A DNA stretch of 64,000 nucleotides. It comes from CBDFKB01 sp965248715 (GTDB lineage Bacteria; Pseudomonadota; Alphaproteobacteria; Rhizobiales; Rhizobiaceae). Location of the stretch: assembly GCA_965248715.1 (NCBI GenBank), contig CBDFKB010000007.1, forward strand, positions 248,001-312,000. Direction: 5' to 3'. Under the pieces are notes generated by a model that saw only the letters and a program-made list of their open reading frames with translations, was not told where the DNA came from and made no database searches. Of this stretch, positions 1-8,338 are shown piece after piece; the stretch's first letter is position 1, and every line of letters starts with the position of its first letter. The translations under genes and the position numbers were made by a program.

Positions 1-11
1 ACAGCTGAACG

Positions 12-335
12 ATGATTAGATTGATGTTTAGGATGCTGGCGCTGGTATTTTTGGTGCTGGCGCTAGTGTTATTGGTAATCGATATCACCAAGTCGATCGC
101 GGATTCCGCGATTGTGCTGACCCCACTCGGCGCAGTTTGGTTCGAATGGAGTGCATCCACCCTCAATTTGGCCCAGGCGGCAATACAACGATATGTTCAC
201 CCGTTCCTGTGGGACCCGGTTATCGCCAATTTGTTGCTGGCGCCGGGTTGGTTGATATTTGGCATACTGGCGTTGTTGTGTTCAATGGCGAGCCGGCGCC
301 GAAAGGCGGATTGGAAACAACGCTTCGGCACCTAG
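12..335 (+). CDS. Small hypothetical membrane protein
   Basis: A 107-residue protein that I do not recognise by family. Residues about 5-25 form a strongly hydrophobic segment rich in Leu and Val, and a second hydrophobic stretch lies at about 70-92. The tail is basic (SRRRKADWKQR), so the C-terminus is probably cytoplasmic. It is predicted to be a two-span inner-membrane protein. No clear ribosome binding site is visible before the ATG; an in-frame Met at residue 7 is an alternative start. The TAG stop lies in the CTAG that opens the intergenic repeat at 332. The gene upstream is outside the window. Confidence 0.6.
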   Translation: MIRLMFRMLALVFLVLALVLLVIDITKSIADSAIVLTPLGAVWFEWSASTLNLAQAAIQRYVHPFLWDPVIANLLLAPGWLIFGILALLCSMASRRRKADWKQRFGT

Positions 336-557
336 CGCTTGTCACGAAGCGTTGGAATAGCTTCGTCGCGCTATCGCTTCCTGGGAGCAATTTTTCGTTT
401 TTGCGTTCCTCAAATATTTCAACATATTATCGGTACTCAAAACTTCAAAATCACACCCAGCCCAACAAAATCGAGGGTTTTTATAGGTGCTCATCTCTTT
501 GTTTATGCCTGTCATTTTTCCCAAAACCGGTACCCACTTTTGGGTGACACGCTCTAG
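332..557 (+). repeat. REP-like intergenic repeat R1, interrupted copy
   Basis: The first half (332-375, TAGCGCTTGTCACGAAGCG...) and the second half (496-557, ending in GACACGCTCTAG) together match complete copies at 23374-23480 (reverse), 45971-46078 and 56411-56574. The second half holds a palindrome, GTCA...TGGGTGAC. The copy is split by a different 120-bp repeat at 376-495. Repeats of this style, with a TTTGTTT stretch and a palindrome ending in CGCTCTA, are common between genes in Hyphomicrobiales. Confidence 0.75.
376..495 (+). repeat. Dispersed repeat R2 nested inside R1
   Basis: A stretch of about 110 bp (core 384-493) is almost identical to 53421-53531: both contain CGTTTTTGCGTTCCTCAAAT and end in GAGGGTTTTTANAGGT. 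Here it sits inside the R1 repeat between CTATC and TCTTTG. A short ATC is found on both sides, which could be a target duplication. It has no coding capacity and may be a small non-autonomous mobile element. Confidence 0.65.
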
Positions 558-660
558 AGCTCTTTTCGCGATTTGTGAATCGCAAATAGTGCTCTATCTA
601 TTTGTTTTGTCGCACAATTTTTCTGAAAACCGATCACCACTTTTCAAATTGTGCTCTAAA
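548..660 (+). repeat. Second REP-like unit following R1
   Basis: After the R1 CGCTCTAG end there is a further unit with the same plan: a TTTGTTTTGTCGCA stretch, GAAAACCG...CACTTTT, and a closing half of a palindrome (CACAATTTT with AAATTGTG) ending in GCTCTAAATGG. It resembles the first unit of the array at 56411-56653. Confidence 0.5.
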
Positions 661-745
661 TGGTTTGCGTGCGGACAACTCCACCTAGCAGCGGTCGATA
701 TTCCGTAAGCATCCGGCCAAAAAGGCAATGTCTTGGTTTTCGAGG

Positions 746-796
746 CTGCTTTATCTGCCGTCCAATTCGCCGGATTTCAACCCGCACCACTTCTAA
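746..796 (+). pseudogene. Remnant of an IS630-type transposase
   Basis: Codons 746-784 read LLYLPSNSPDFNP, which matches the conserved LLxLPPYSPDLNPIE block around the third catalytic residue of IS630/Tc1 transposases. The frame then reads HHF and stops at 794, so the catalytic Glu is missing. No other part of a transposase is visible on either side. This is a short relic; the match is good but brief. Confidence 0.4.
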
Positions 797-862
797 AAGT
801 GTTGCCCATTTGACCGCTACAAAATGTCTCCCATGTCTGGGGTCATTCACAGCAGATGTTGC

Positions 863-1345
863 CTATTCGGCGGTCATCGAGTGCGGTTGTTGGCGGTTAG
901 GCGCCACTACCTCGAAGAGCGCATCACGCCGCCCCTCCTTGGCAAATATTAGGGTCACCTGGTGGCTTTCGCCGTCGACCAAGGGTTTGGTTAGCCCCAT
1001 AAACATCAGGTGCAGACCGCCAGGCTTAAATACCGCAAAATCACCGCTTGCAATGTGGACGCCATCGGTGACCGGGCGCATTCTCATCACCCCTTCGACC
1101 ATTGTCATCGAATGGATTTGGCTCTTGGCGGCAAATCCAACCTCTATGCCAATCAGCTTGTCGGCGCTGGCCGAACTATTGTGGATTTCCAGATATCCGC
1201 CAGCCACAGGCGCGCCGGGAACGGTCGCTTCCAAATAAGGATTGACCAGAGTTATGTCAGCGCTAACCGCAGGCCCGATGGCAAACCCGGTTGCGAGTAC
1301 GGCAAGAACCGCTGCGGTAATTATGGAAATCAAATTCTTGCCCAT
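863..1345 (-). CDS. Periplasmic copper chaperone PCu(A)C family
   Basis: A protein of about 160 residues with an N-terminal signal peptide (hydrophobic ISIITAAVLAVLATGFAIG, ending near VSA). The PCuAC copper-binding pattern is present: HSMTMVEGVMRMR followed by GGLHLMFMG, giving the His, Met, Met and HxM ligands. Proteins of this family carry Cu(I) in the periplasm, mostly for assembly of cytochrome oxidase CuA sites. The third ATG (1345) is preferred because GGAG lies 5 nt upstream; the frame is open to 1360. It follows narI on the same strand after about 180 bp, so co-transcription with the nitrate operon is possible but unproven. Confidence 0.82.
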   Translation of the reverse strand: MGKNLISIITAAVLAVLATGFAIGPAVSADITLVNPYLEATVPGAPVAGGYLEIHNSSASADKLIGIEVGFAAKSQIHSMTMVEGVMRMRPVTDGVHIASGDFAVFKPGGLHLMFMGLTKPLVDGESHQVTLIFAKEGRRDALFEVVAPNRQQPHSMTAE

Positions 1346-1542
1346 CATATCTCCAAACAAAAGGGACAGGCTCGCCCTTACGGCAAAGCAATATCGCAGT
1401 GGCGATGGATAGCGGGTTTCCAGCGCAAAACAATGCCCGTGCTGGATGTTTTCAAATGATCCGAATTGGCGCCATCACCTGGGTCGCGAAATATTGCGCC
1501 CAGTATCAAGTGCGGCCAATTACAGTTGATGCCGTTCTTTGG

Positions 1543-2265
1543 CTATTCCGCCGGCTGACGGCGGTTTTGCGGCCGGCGCCGATTGCGTTCACGCACGACT
1601 TGATAGCCCGGCCGCCAGATATAGCCAACCGGCACACTCAGCATATGCACCAAGCGGGTGAACGGGAACACCAGCAAGATCGTCAGCCCGAGGAACAGAT
1701 GCGCCTTGAAGATCGGTGACGCCCCCAGCACATAGTTCGCGGCATCGGCGTTGAAGGTGAATATGCCTTGCGCCCAGTTCATGAAGCGCACCATTTCCGC
1801 ACCGTCCAAATGCTGCATGGAAATCGGAATGGTCATCAGGCCGAGCATCAATTGCAGCCACAACAAAATGATGATGAACGTGTCAGAGGCGACCGAGGCA
1901 GCGCGCACCCTGACGTCAAACAACCGCCGGTGCACCAACAACGTCGCGCCGACCAGGGCCATGATCCCGGCGATGCCGCCGGCTACAATCGCCAAAATCT
2001 GCTTGGCACCATGACTGATGCCAATTGCATCGAAAATCGCGATTGGCGTTAACAAGCCAACCAGGTGGCCAAAAAAGATCACCAATACTCCGACATGAAA
2101 CAGTATCGAGCCCCACACCAATTGCTTACGGCGTAACAATTGTGACGAGCCGGATCGCCAAGAATATTGATCGCGATCATAGCGTATCGCGGTACCGACA
2201 ATGAGGACTGCGAGCGCGATATAAGGATAGATGCCAAACACCAACGTGTGGAAAAAATCGAGCAT
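1543..2265 (-). CDS. narI: Respiratory nitrate reductase gamma subunit (cytochrome b)
   Basis: The 240-residue integral membrane subunit of NarGHI takes electrons from quinol through two haem b groups and passes them to NarH. Five hydrophobic segments and the N-terminal FFHTLVFGIYPYIAL are typical. Conserved His residues in LFHVGVLVIFFGH and FPFTRLVHMLSVP match haem ligand positions of the family. It starts just after the narJ stop (2269) and ends the narGHJI order. The tail after the last membrane segment is Arg-rich, so the C-terminus is probably cytoplasmic. Length is normal for the family. Confidence 0.95.
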   Translation of the reverse strand: MLDFFHTLVFGIYPYIALAVLIVGTAIRYDRDQYSWRSGSSQLLRRKQLVWGSILFHVGVLVIFFGHLVGLLTPIAIFDAIGISHGAKQILAIVAGGIAGIMALVGATLLVHRRLFDVRVRAASVASDTFIIILLWLQLMLGLMTIPISMQHLDGAEMVRFMNWAQGIFTFNADAANYVLGASPIFKAHLFLGLTILLVFPFTRLVHMLSVPVGYIWRPGYQVVRERNRRRPQNRRQPAE

Positions 2266-2268
2266 GGT

Positions 2269-2991
2269 TCAGACCTCCTGATTGTTTGGCTGCGCAGGAG
2301 CGGCCGGCGGCTTGCGATGGTGGGCCCGCATTTGCCGTTGTAGGCGATCGGGTCCGCAGTCGTTTTCGCCGACATTGCCGCCGAAGGTGACCACTTCTTC
2401 TTCCCAGATGCGGTCGATTTCTTTCAAATCAGTTGGGTCGTCATCGGGAATTTCGAGGAGTTTACTAACGAGCTTTTTGTCGGCCTTTCCCCGCGCCAAT
2501 GCTTCCAACACCCAAAACGCGTTGGCATAGACCGATTTGCGCTTCACCAGCCTTTGTCGCAGGGCTGCGATGATATGGCTGGTCTGGCCGAGCAGTTCAG
2601 CAGCATCTTCCCGTGGAATTACCGACAGATATTCCAAAAACATTGGCAAATAGTCGGGCAATTCCTTGGCGTCGATTTCAAACCCGTCGGCTTCGTACAT
2701 CCCCAGCAGGTCGACCATCGCCTGGCCCCGGTCGCGACTTTCGCCATGTACGTGTTCAAACAGATGCAGCGACAAGGTACGGGTACGGTCAAAAAGCAGC
2801 ACATAACGTTCCTGGGCGTCGTACAGATCACGGCCTGTAACATCGTTGACCAAGTGGTTCAGCAGGGTGGTTTCCTGTTCGCCAAGGCCCGTATCAGCGG
2901 CCAAAGCCTCTATTAGTTCCTCGCTCGAACGGCGCAATTGCTCGGTTGGATAAGACAGCAGAAGGGAAACAATCTTTAGCGCGGTCTGCAT
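2269..2991 (-). CDS. narJ: Nitrate reductase assembly chaperone
   Basis: NarJ is a dedicated cytoplasmic chaperone that binds the NarG N-terminus, allows molybdenum cofactor insertion and holds apo-NarGH until it meets NarI. The protein begins MQTALKIVSLLLSYPTEQLR, the usual start of the NarJ/TorD fold, and contains HVHGESRDRGQAMVDLL, a strongly conserved NarJ block. The frame is open further upstream, but the ATG at 2991 overlaps the narH stop by one base, fits the family start and gives about 240 residues. The C-terminal tail is rich in Pro and Gln and looks variable. Confidence 0.94.
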   Translation of the reverse strand: MQTALKIVSLLLSYPTEQLRRSSEELIEALAADTGLGEQETTLLNHLVNDVTGRDLYDAQERYVLLFDRTRTLSLHLFEHVHGESRDRGQAMVDLLGMYEADGFEIDAKELPDYLPMFLEYLSVIPREDAAELLGQTSHIIAALRQRLVKRKSVYANAFWVLEALARGKADKKLVSKLLEIPDDDPTDLKEIDRIWEEEVVTFGGNVGENDCGPDRLQRQMRAHHRKPPAAPAQPNNQEV

Positions 2992-4526
2992 CACACATCC
3001 TCCTTGAACAGGTCTGTCGGAGTTTGCACCGTGCGGGTGCGCTTGGCACCGAACAAATCGCTGTCGGTTGACCCTCCACAACCATTGCCGAAAGAAAAGC
3101 CGCACGATCCACGCACGTCATACGCATCTTCGCCCACCTCGCGATGGGTGGTCGGGATGACAAATCGGTCTTCGTAATTTGCGATCGCCATCACATGGTA
3201 CATATCTTCGATCATCTGGCCGCTCATGCCGACCTTTTTTGCGATCGCCTCGTTGACCACCCCTTCAACCGTTTTCGAGCGCATATAGGCCCGCATTCCT
3301 AACATGCGTTCGAGCGCTGAAACCACCGGTGCCTCATTGCCGGCGGTTAGCAGATTGGCGAGGTATTTGACCGGGATCCTGAGCGAGCGTACGTCGGGAA
3401 TGTCTTCGTTGAAGCCGATCATACCGTTTTTGGCTGCGGCTTGCAGCGGCGACAGCGGCGGAATGTACCAGACCATCGGCAAAGTGCGGTATTCCGGGTG
3501 GAGCGGGAACGCCACTTTCCAATCCATCGCCATCTTGTAGACTGGTGAGTTTTTTGCCGATTCAAGCCAGGCATCGGGCACCCCGTCAGCCTTGGCTTGG
3601 GCGATGATCGCTGGGTCATTGGGATCGAGGAACACCTTTAGCTGTTCTTCGTAGAGGTCGTGTTCTTGCTCGGTTGAAGCGGCTTCAGCAATACGGTCGG
3701 CGTCATACAGCACAACGCCGAGATAGCGGATACGGCCAACACAGGTTTCCGAACACACAGTCGGGTGACCAGCCTCGATGCGCGGATAGCAGAACACGCA
3801 TTTTTCCGATTTGCCCGACGACCAATTGTAGTAGATCTTCTTGTAAGGGCAGCCGGACACACACATGCGCCAACCACGGCACTTATCTTGGTCGATCAGC
3901 ACAATTCCATCATCCTCGCGTTTGTAGATCGCGCCGGACGGGCAGGCCGCGACACAGGTAGGATTGAGACAGTGCTCACACAGCCGCGGCAGATACATCA
4001 TGAAGCTGTTTTCATACTCGCCGTATATTTCCTTCTCGATACCCTCGAAATTGCTATCGGCGGACCGTTTGGAAAATTCTCCGCCAAGAATTTCTTCCCA
4101 GTTCGGTCCCCATTCGATCTTGTCCATCCGCTCGCCACTAATTGCAGAACGTGGGCGAGCGGTCGGCGTCGCCTCGCTTTCGGCAGCGGTTTGCAAATGG
4201 CCATAGTCAAAATCGAACGGCTCGTAATAATCATCGATCTCCGGCAAATCGGGGTTGGCGAAAATGTTGGCCAGCACCTTCCATTTGCCGCCAATCTTAG
4301 GTTCGATCTTGCCGTTCGATTTGCGTTTCCAACCACCGTTCCATTTGTCCTGGTTTTCCCATTCCTTGGGGTAGCCAATGCCCGGTTTGGTTTCCACATT
4401 GTTGAACCAGGCATATTCGACACCCTCGCGATTGGTCCAAACGTTTTTGCAGGTGACCGAGCAAGTGTGACAGCCGATGCATTTGTCGAGGTTCAACACC
4501 ATGCCGATTTGTGCGCGGATTTTCAT
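2991..4526 (-). CDS. narH: Respiratory nitrate reductase beta subunit (Fe-S)
   Basis: The 511-residue iron-sulfur subunit relays electrons from NarI to NarG through one 3Fe-4S and three 4Fe-4S clusters. Four cysteine groups are visible: CIGCHTCSVTCKNVW near residue 16, CEHCLNPTCVAACPSG near 180, CRGWRMCVSGCPYKKIYYNW near 217 (Trp replaces one Cys, as is normal for the 3Fe-4S site), and CVFCYPRIEAG...CSETCVGR. The start overlaps the narG stop in an ATGA and has AAGGAGGC upstream. Length and order are standard for the family. Confidence 0.97.
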   Translation of the reverse strand: MKIRAQIGMVLNLDKCIGCHTCSVTCKNVWTNREGVEYAWFNNVETKPGIGYPKEWENQDKWNGGWKRKSNGKIEPKIGGKWKVLANIFANPDLPEIDDYYEPFDFDYGHLQTAAESEATPTARPRSAISGERMDKIEWGPNWEEILGGEFSKRSADSNFEGIEKEIYGEYENSFMMYLPRLCEHCLNPTCVAACPSGAIYKREDDGIVLIDQDKCRGWRMCVSGCPYKKIYYNWSSGKSEKCVFCYPRIEAGHPTVCSETCVGRIRYLGVVLYDADRIAEAASTEQEHDLYEEQLKVFLDPNDPAIIAQAKADGVPDAWLESAKNSPVYKMAMDWKVAFPLHPEYRTLPMVWYIPPLSPLQAAAKNGMIGFNEDIPDVRSLRIPVKYLANLLTAGNEAPVVSALERMLGMRAYMRSKTVEGVVNEAIAKKVGMSGQMIEDMYHVMAIANYEDRFVIPTTHREVGEDAYDVRGSCGFSFGNGCGGSTDSDLFGAKRTRTVQTPTDLFKEDV

Positions 4527-7500
4527 TGGGCCGCCTCCTTGGATACAAGGGTTTCGCTATAGGGGCGCTCCAACCAGTCCACCTTGGTCAATTTGTGAAT
4601 CACCACGAATTCATCGCGGTTGGAACCGACCGTGCCGTAATAGTTGAAACCGTATGATTGCTGGGCGTAGCCGCCGATCATGTGGGTCGGCTTGGTGATC
4701 GCCCGGGTAACCGAATTATGGATACCGCCACGGTTTCCGGTGATCGGCGATCCCGGCGTGTTCACGATCTTCTCCTGCGCATGATACATGTAGATCGTGC
4801 CCACTTTGATGCGCTGGGAAACCACTGCCCGGGCGACAATCGCACCATTGGCGTTGAAGACTTCGACCCAGTCATTGTCGACCAGTTCGGCCTTTCTCGC
4901 GTCGATTTCAGATATCCAAACCACCGGGCCGCCGCGGTTGAGCGTCAGCATCAGCAAATTGTCCGAATAGGTGGAATGGATGCCCCATTTTTGGTGCGGC
5001 GTAATAAAGTTCAGCACCACTTGCGGGCGGCCATTTGATTTGGCCTCGATTACCGGATTGATGCTCTTCGTATCGATCGGTGGCCGGTAGACACAAAACC
5101 CTTCGCCGAAGGCACGCATCCACAAATGATCCTGATAAAGCTGCTGGCGCCCGGTTAGGGTGCGCCACGGGATCAATTCGTGCACATTGGTATAGCCGGC
5201 ATTGTAGCAAACTTTTTCAGACTCGATGCCAGACCAGGTCGGCGATGAGATAATCTTGCGCGGCTGTGCGACCACATCGCGAAAGCGGATCTTTTCGTCT
5301 TCCTTGGGAATTGCCAGATGGGTGTGGTCGCGACCGGTCATATTCGACAGCGCTTGCCATGCCTTGACTGCCACCTCGCCATTGGTTTCCGGCGCCAGGG
5401 TGAGGATGGTTTCGGTTGCATCGATGTCGGTTTCGATTTTCGGGCGGCCCTTGAAAGGACCTTCCTCGGTGACGACGCCATTTAGTTTGCCGAGCAATTC
5501 GATCTCGGGTTCGGTATTCCACGAAATGCCCTTGCCGCCATTGCCGAGCTTGTCCAATAGTGGCCCAAGCGCGGTAAAGCGCTTGTAGAGATTGGGATAG
5601 TCGCGCTCGACTACCGCTACCGCCGGCATGGTCTTGCCCGGCACCGGCGCGGTCTCCCCTTTTTTCCAATCCTCGACCCCAAGCGGCTGGGCCAATTCAC
5701 CCGGTGTGTCGTGCAGGATCGGCACCAAGACCACGTCTTTTTCGACCCCGAGCACCTCCGGTGCAACGTCCGAAAACTTTTTGGCAATGCCTTTGAAAAT
5801 GTCCCAATCGCTGCGCGCCTCCCAGGCCGGATCGGTAGCACTGGTAAGCGGATGAATGAACGGATGCATGTCGGAGGTGTTGAGATCGTTCTTTTCGTAC
5901 CAGGTGGCAGTGGGCAGAACGATGTCGGAATAAATGCAAGTAGTGGACATGCGGAAATCGATGGTGACCAACAGGTCGAGTTTTCCTTGTGGCGCCTCAT
6001 CGTGCCAGGTAACGTCGGTACCGCGTTGCCGGCCCTCTTCGCCAAGATCCTTGCCCATCACCCCATGGGAGGTGCCAAGCAGGTGCTTGAGAAAATACTC
6101 ATGGCCCTTGCCCGATGAACCGAGCAGGTTCGAGCGCCACACGAACATGTTGCGAGGCCAGTTGGCCTCGTGGTCCGGGTCATCGCACGACATTTGCAGT
6201 TTGCCCGATTTGAGCTGCTGGACCACGTAATCCTTGGGTTCTTTTTTCGCCTTCGCGGCCGCCTTGGCGATCTCCAGCGGATTGGTTTTAAGCTGTGGTG
6301 CCGAGGGCAACCAGCCCATGCGCTCAGCGCGGATATTAAAATCAATCAAGGTGCCGTCCCAAGGTCCAGGCGGCGCTGTCGGTGACAATATTTCGTTGAT
6401 CTGCAAGCTTTCGTAGCGCCATTGATCGGTGTGCGCGTAGAAGAACGAGGTCGAGTTCATCTGCCGTGGCGGCCGGCTCCAGTCGAGCCCGAATGCCAAC
6501 GGCAGCCACCCGGTCTGCGGGCGCAATTTTTCCTGGCCGACATAATGGCACCACCCACCGCCGGACTGGCCGACACAACCGCACATCACCAATAAATTGA
6601 TGATGCCGCGATAGTTCATGTCCATGTGGTACCAATGGTTGAGCCCGGCGCCGACAATCACCATCGAACGGCCATTGGTCTTTTCGGCATTGCTGGCAAA
6701 TTCCCGTGCCACGGTGATGATCTGTTGACGCGGCACGCCGGTAATGAGCTCCGCCCAGGCCGGGGTGTAGGGCTGATTGTCGTCGTAGCTTTTCGCGGTG
6801 GTGGTATCGCCCAAACCACGATCGAGGCCGTAATTGGCAACGAACAGATCGAATACGGTGGCGACCAGATACTCGCCGTCGGTCAACTTGACCGATTTCG
6901 CCGGCACCGAGCGCACCAGTATGCTGTCGTGATCCGTGCCCTGGAAATGATCGTGTTCGCGATTGCCGAAATAAGGAAAAGCCACGTCGGCGATCTTGTC
7001 GTGATCCTCTTCCAGGATCAAGCTCATCTCAAGCTCGGTATCGCGACCCTTACCGTCCTTGGCCTCCAGGTTCCATTTGCCCTGCTCGCCCCAGCGAAAG
7101 CCAATTGAACCTTGTGGCACAACCGGTTTCTTGTCGGCGGTATTAATGGCAACGGTTTTCCATTCGCGATTGTTTTTTTCGCCAAGCCCGGCTCGGAAAT
7201 CGGAAGCACGTAGCAACCGCTCCGGCACATAGTGGCCGTCTTTGGCGACCAGGCGCACCAGCATCGGCATGTCGGTGTAACGGCGGCAATAATCCTCGAA
7301 ATATTCCGCCTGCCGGTCGAGATGGAATTCGCGCAAAATAACATGACCGATCGCCATGGCGAGGGCGGCGTCGGTGCCTTGTTTGGGATTTAGCCACATG
7401 TCGGAGAATTTGGCTGCTTCCGAATAATCGGGCGATACCACCACCGATTTGGCGCCTTTGTAACGGACCTCGGTGTAAAAATGGGCATCCGGGGTGCGGG

Positions 7501-8278
7501 TTTGCGGTACGTTCGAACCCCATAACATCAGGAAGCCGGAATTGTACCAGTCGGCCGATTCCGGCACGTCGGTCTGTTCGCCCCAAGTCATCGGAGAAGC
7601 CGGCGGCAGATCGCAATACCAGTCGTAAAACGACATGCACACACCGCCCATCAGCGACAGATAGCGCGAACCGGCGGCATATGAGACCATCGACATTGCC
7701 GGGATCGGCGAAAATCCGATCACCCGGTCCGGGCCCCATTTCTTGGCGGTGTAGGCGTTGGCGGCGGCGATGATTTCGTTGACCTCGTCCCAATTCGAAC
7801 GCACGAACCCGCCATGGCCACGCACTTTGATATAGTCACTACGGCTGGCCGGATTGGTCTGGATCGCCTCCCAGGCGGCGACCGGGGTGCGTACCGCGCG
7901 CTCCTTGCGCCACAATTTCAGTAACCGCGAACGCACCAACGGATATTTCAGCCGGTTTGCCGAATACATGTACCAACTATAGCTGGCGCCACGCGAACAT
8001 CCGCGCGGTTCGTGGTTCGGCAGGTCCGGCCTGGTACGCGGATAATCGGTTTGCTGGGTCTCCCAGGTAACGATCCCACCTTTGACGTAGATTTTCCACG
8101 AACAAGAACCGGTACAATTGGCGCCATGGGTTGAGCGAACGATTTTGTCGTGCTGCCAACGTTTGCGGTAGGCTTCTTCCCAATCACGACTTTCATTGGT
8201 GGTCACACCATGACCGTCGGCAAATGTGCCGGTGTGTTTGCGGGCCAAAAAATTGAGGCGGTCGAGTAGGTGGCTCAT
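4523..8278 (-). CDS. narG: Respiratory nitrate reductase alpha subunit (Mo-bisMGD)
   Basis: The catalytic subunit, about 1,251 residues, reduces nitrate to nitrite on the cytoplasmic face of the membrane. The N-terminal HGANCTGSCSW followed by EPRGCSRG forms the His-Cys3 site of the FS0 cluster typical of NarG. Many DMSO-reductase family blocks follow, for example LMLWGSNVPQTRTPDAHF and YFEDYCRRYTDMP. The ATG at 8278 is chosen because GGAGGAAACTG lies just upstream and the protein then begins MSHLLDRLNFL, the usual NarG start; the frame stays open to 8329. It overlaps narH by 4 bp. Confidence 0.97.
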   Translation of the reverse strand: MSHLLDRLNFLARKHTGTFADGHGVTTNESRDWEEAYRKRWQHDKIVRSTHGANCTGSCSWKIYVKGGIVTWETQQTDYPRTRPDLPNHEPRGCSRGASYSWYMYSANRLKYPLVRSRLLKLWRKERAVRTPVAAWEAIQTNPASRSDYIKVRGHGGFVRSNWDEVNEIIAAANAYTAKKWGPDRVIGFSPIPAMSMVSYAAGSRYLSLMGGVCMSFYDWYCDLPPASPMTWGEQTDVPESADWYNSGFLMLWGSNVPQTRTPDAHFYTEVRYKGAKSVVVSPDYSEAAKFSDMWLNPKQGTDAALAMAIGHVILREFHLDRQAEYFEDYCRRYTDMPMLVRLVAKDGHYVPERLLRASDFRAGLGEKNNREWKTVAINTADKKPVVPQGSIGFRWGEQGKWNLEAKDGKGRDTELEMSLILEEDHDKIADVAFPYFGNREHDHFQGTDHDSILVRSVPAKSVKLTDGEYLVATVFDLFVANYGLDRGLGDTTTAKSYDDNQPYTPAWAELITGVPRQQIITVAREFASNAEKTNGRSMVIVGAGLNHWYHMDMNYRGIINLLVMCGCVGQSGGGWCHYVGQEKLRPQTGWLPLAFGLDWSRPPRQMNSTSFFYAHTDQWRYESLQINEILSPTAPPGPWDGTLIDFNIRAERMGWLPSAPQLKTNPLEIAKAAAKAKKEPKDYVVQQLKSGKLQMSCDDPDHEANWPRNMFVWRSNLLGSSGKGHEYFLKHLLGTSHGVMGKDLGEEGRQRGTDVTWHDEAPQGKLDLLVTIDFRMSTTCIYSDIVLPTATWYEKNDLNTSDMHPFIHPLTSATDPAWEARSDWDIFKGIAKKFSDVAPEVLGVEKDVVLVPILHDTPGELAQPLGVEDWKKGETAPVPGKTMPAVAVVERDYPNLYKRFTALGPLLDKLGNGGKGISWNTEPEIELLGKLNGVVTEEGPFKGRPKIETDIDATETILTLAPETNGEVAVKAWQALSNMTGRDHTHLAIPKEDEKIRFRDVVAQPRKIISSPTWSGIESEKVCYNAGYTNVHELIPWRTLTGRQQLYQDHLWMRAFGEGFCVYRPPIDTKSINPVIEAKSNGRPQVVLNFITPHQKWGIHSTYSDNLLMLTLNRGGPVVWISEIDARKAELVDNDWVEVFNANGAIVARAVVSQRIKVGTIYMYHAQEKIVNTPGSPITGNRGGIHNSVTRAITKPTHMIGGYAQQSYGFNYYGTVGSNRDEFVVIHKLTKVDWLERPYSETLVSKEAAQ

Positions 8279-8338
8279 CAGTTTCCTCCGGGTAATTCGG
8301 TCGGGCACCTGCGCCCGACCGGTATACAATCTTGGTGA

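Noticed and set aside
3765..4562. Long plus-strand open frame opposite narH (265 codons)
   Set aside because: It lies entirely opposite a well-conserved narH gene, has no ribosome binding site and resembles no family. It is a frame shadow.
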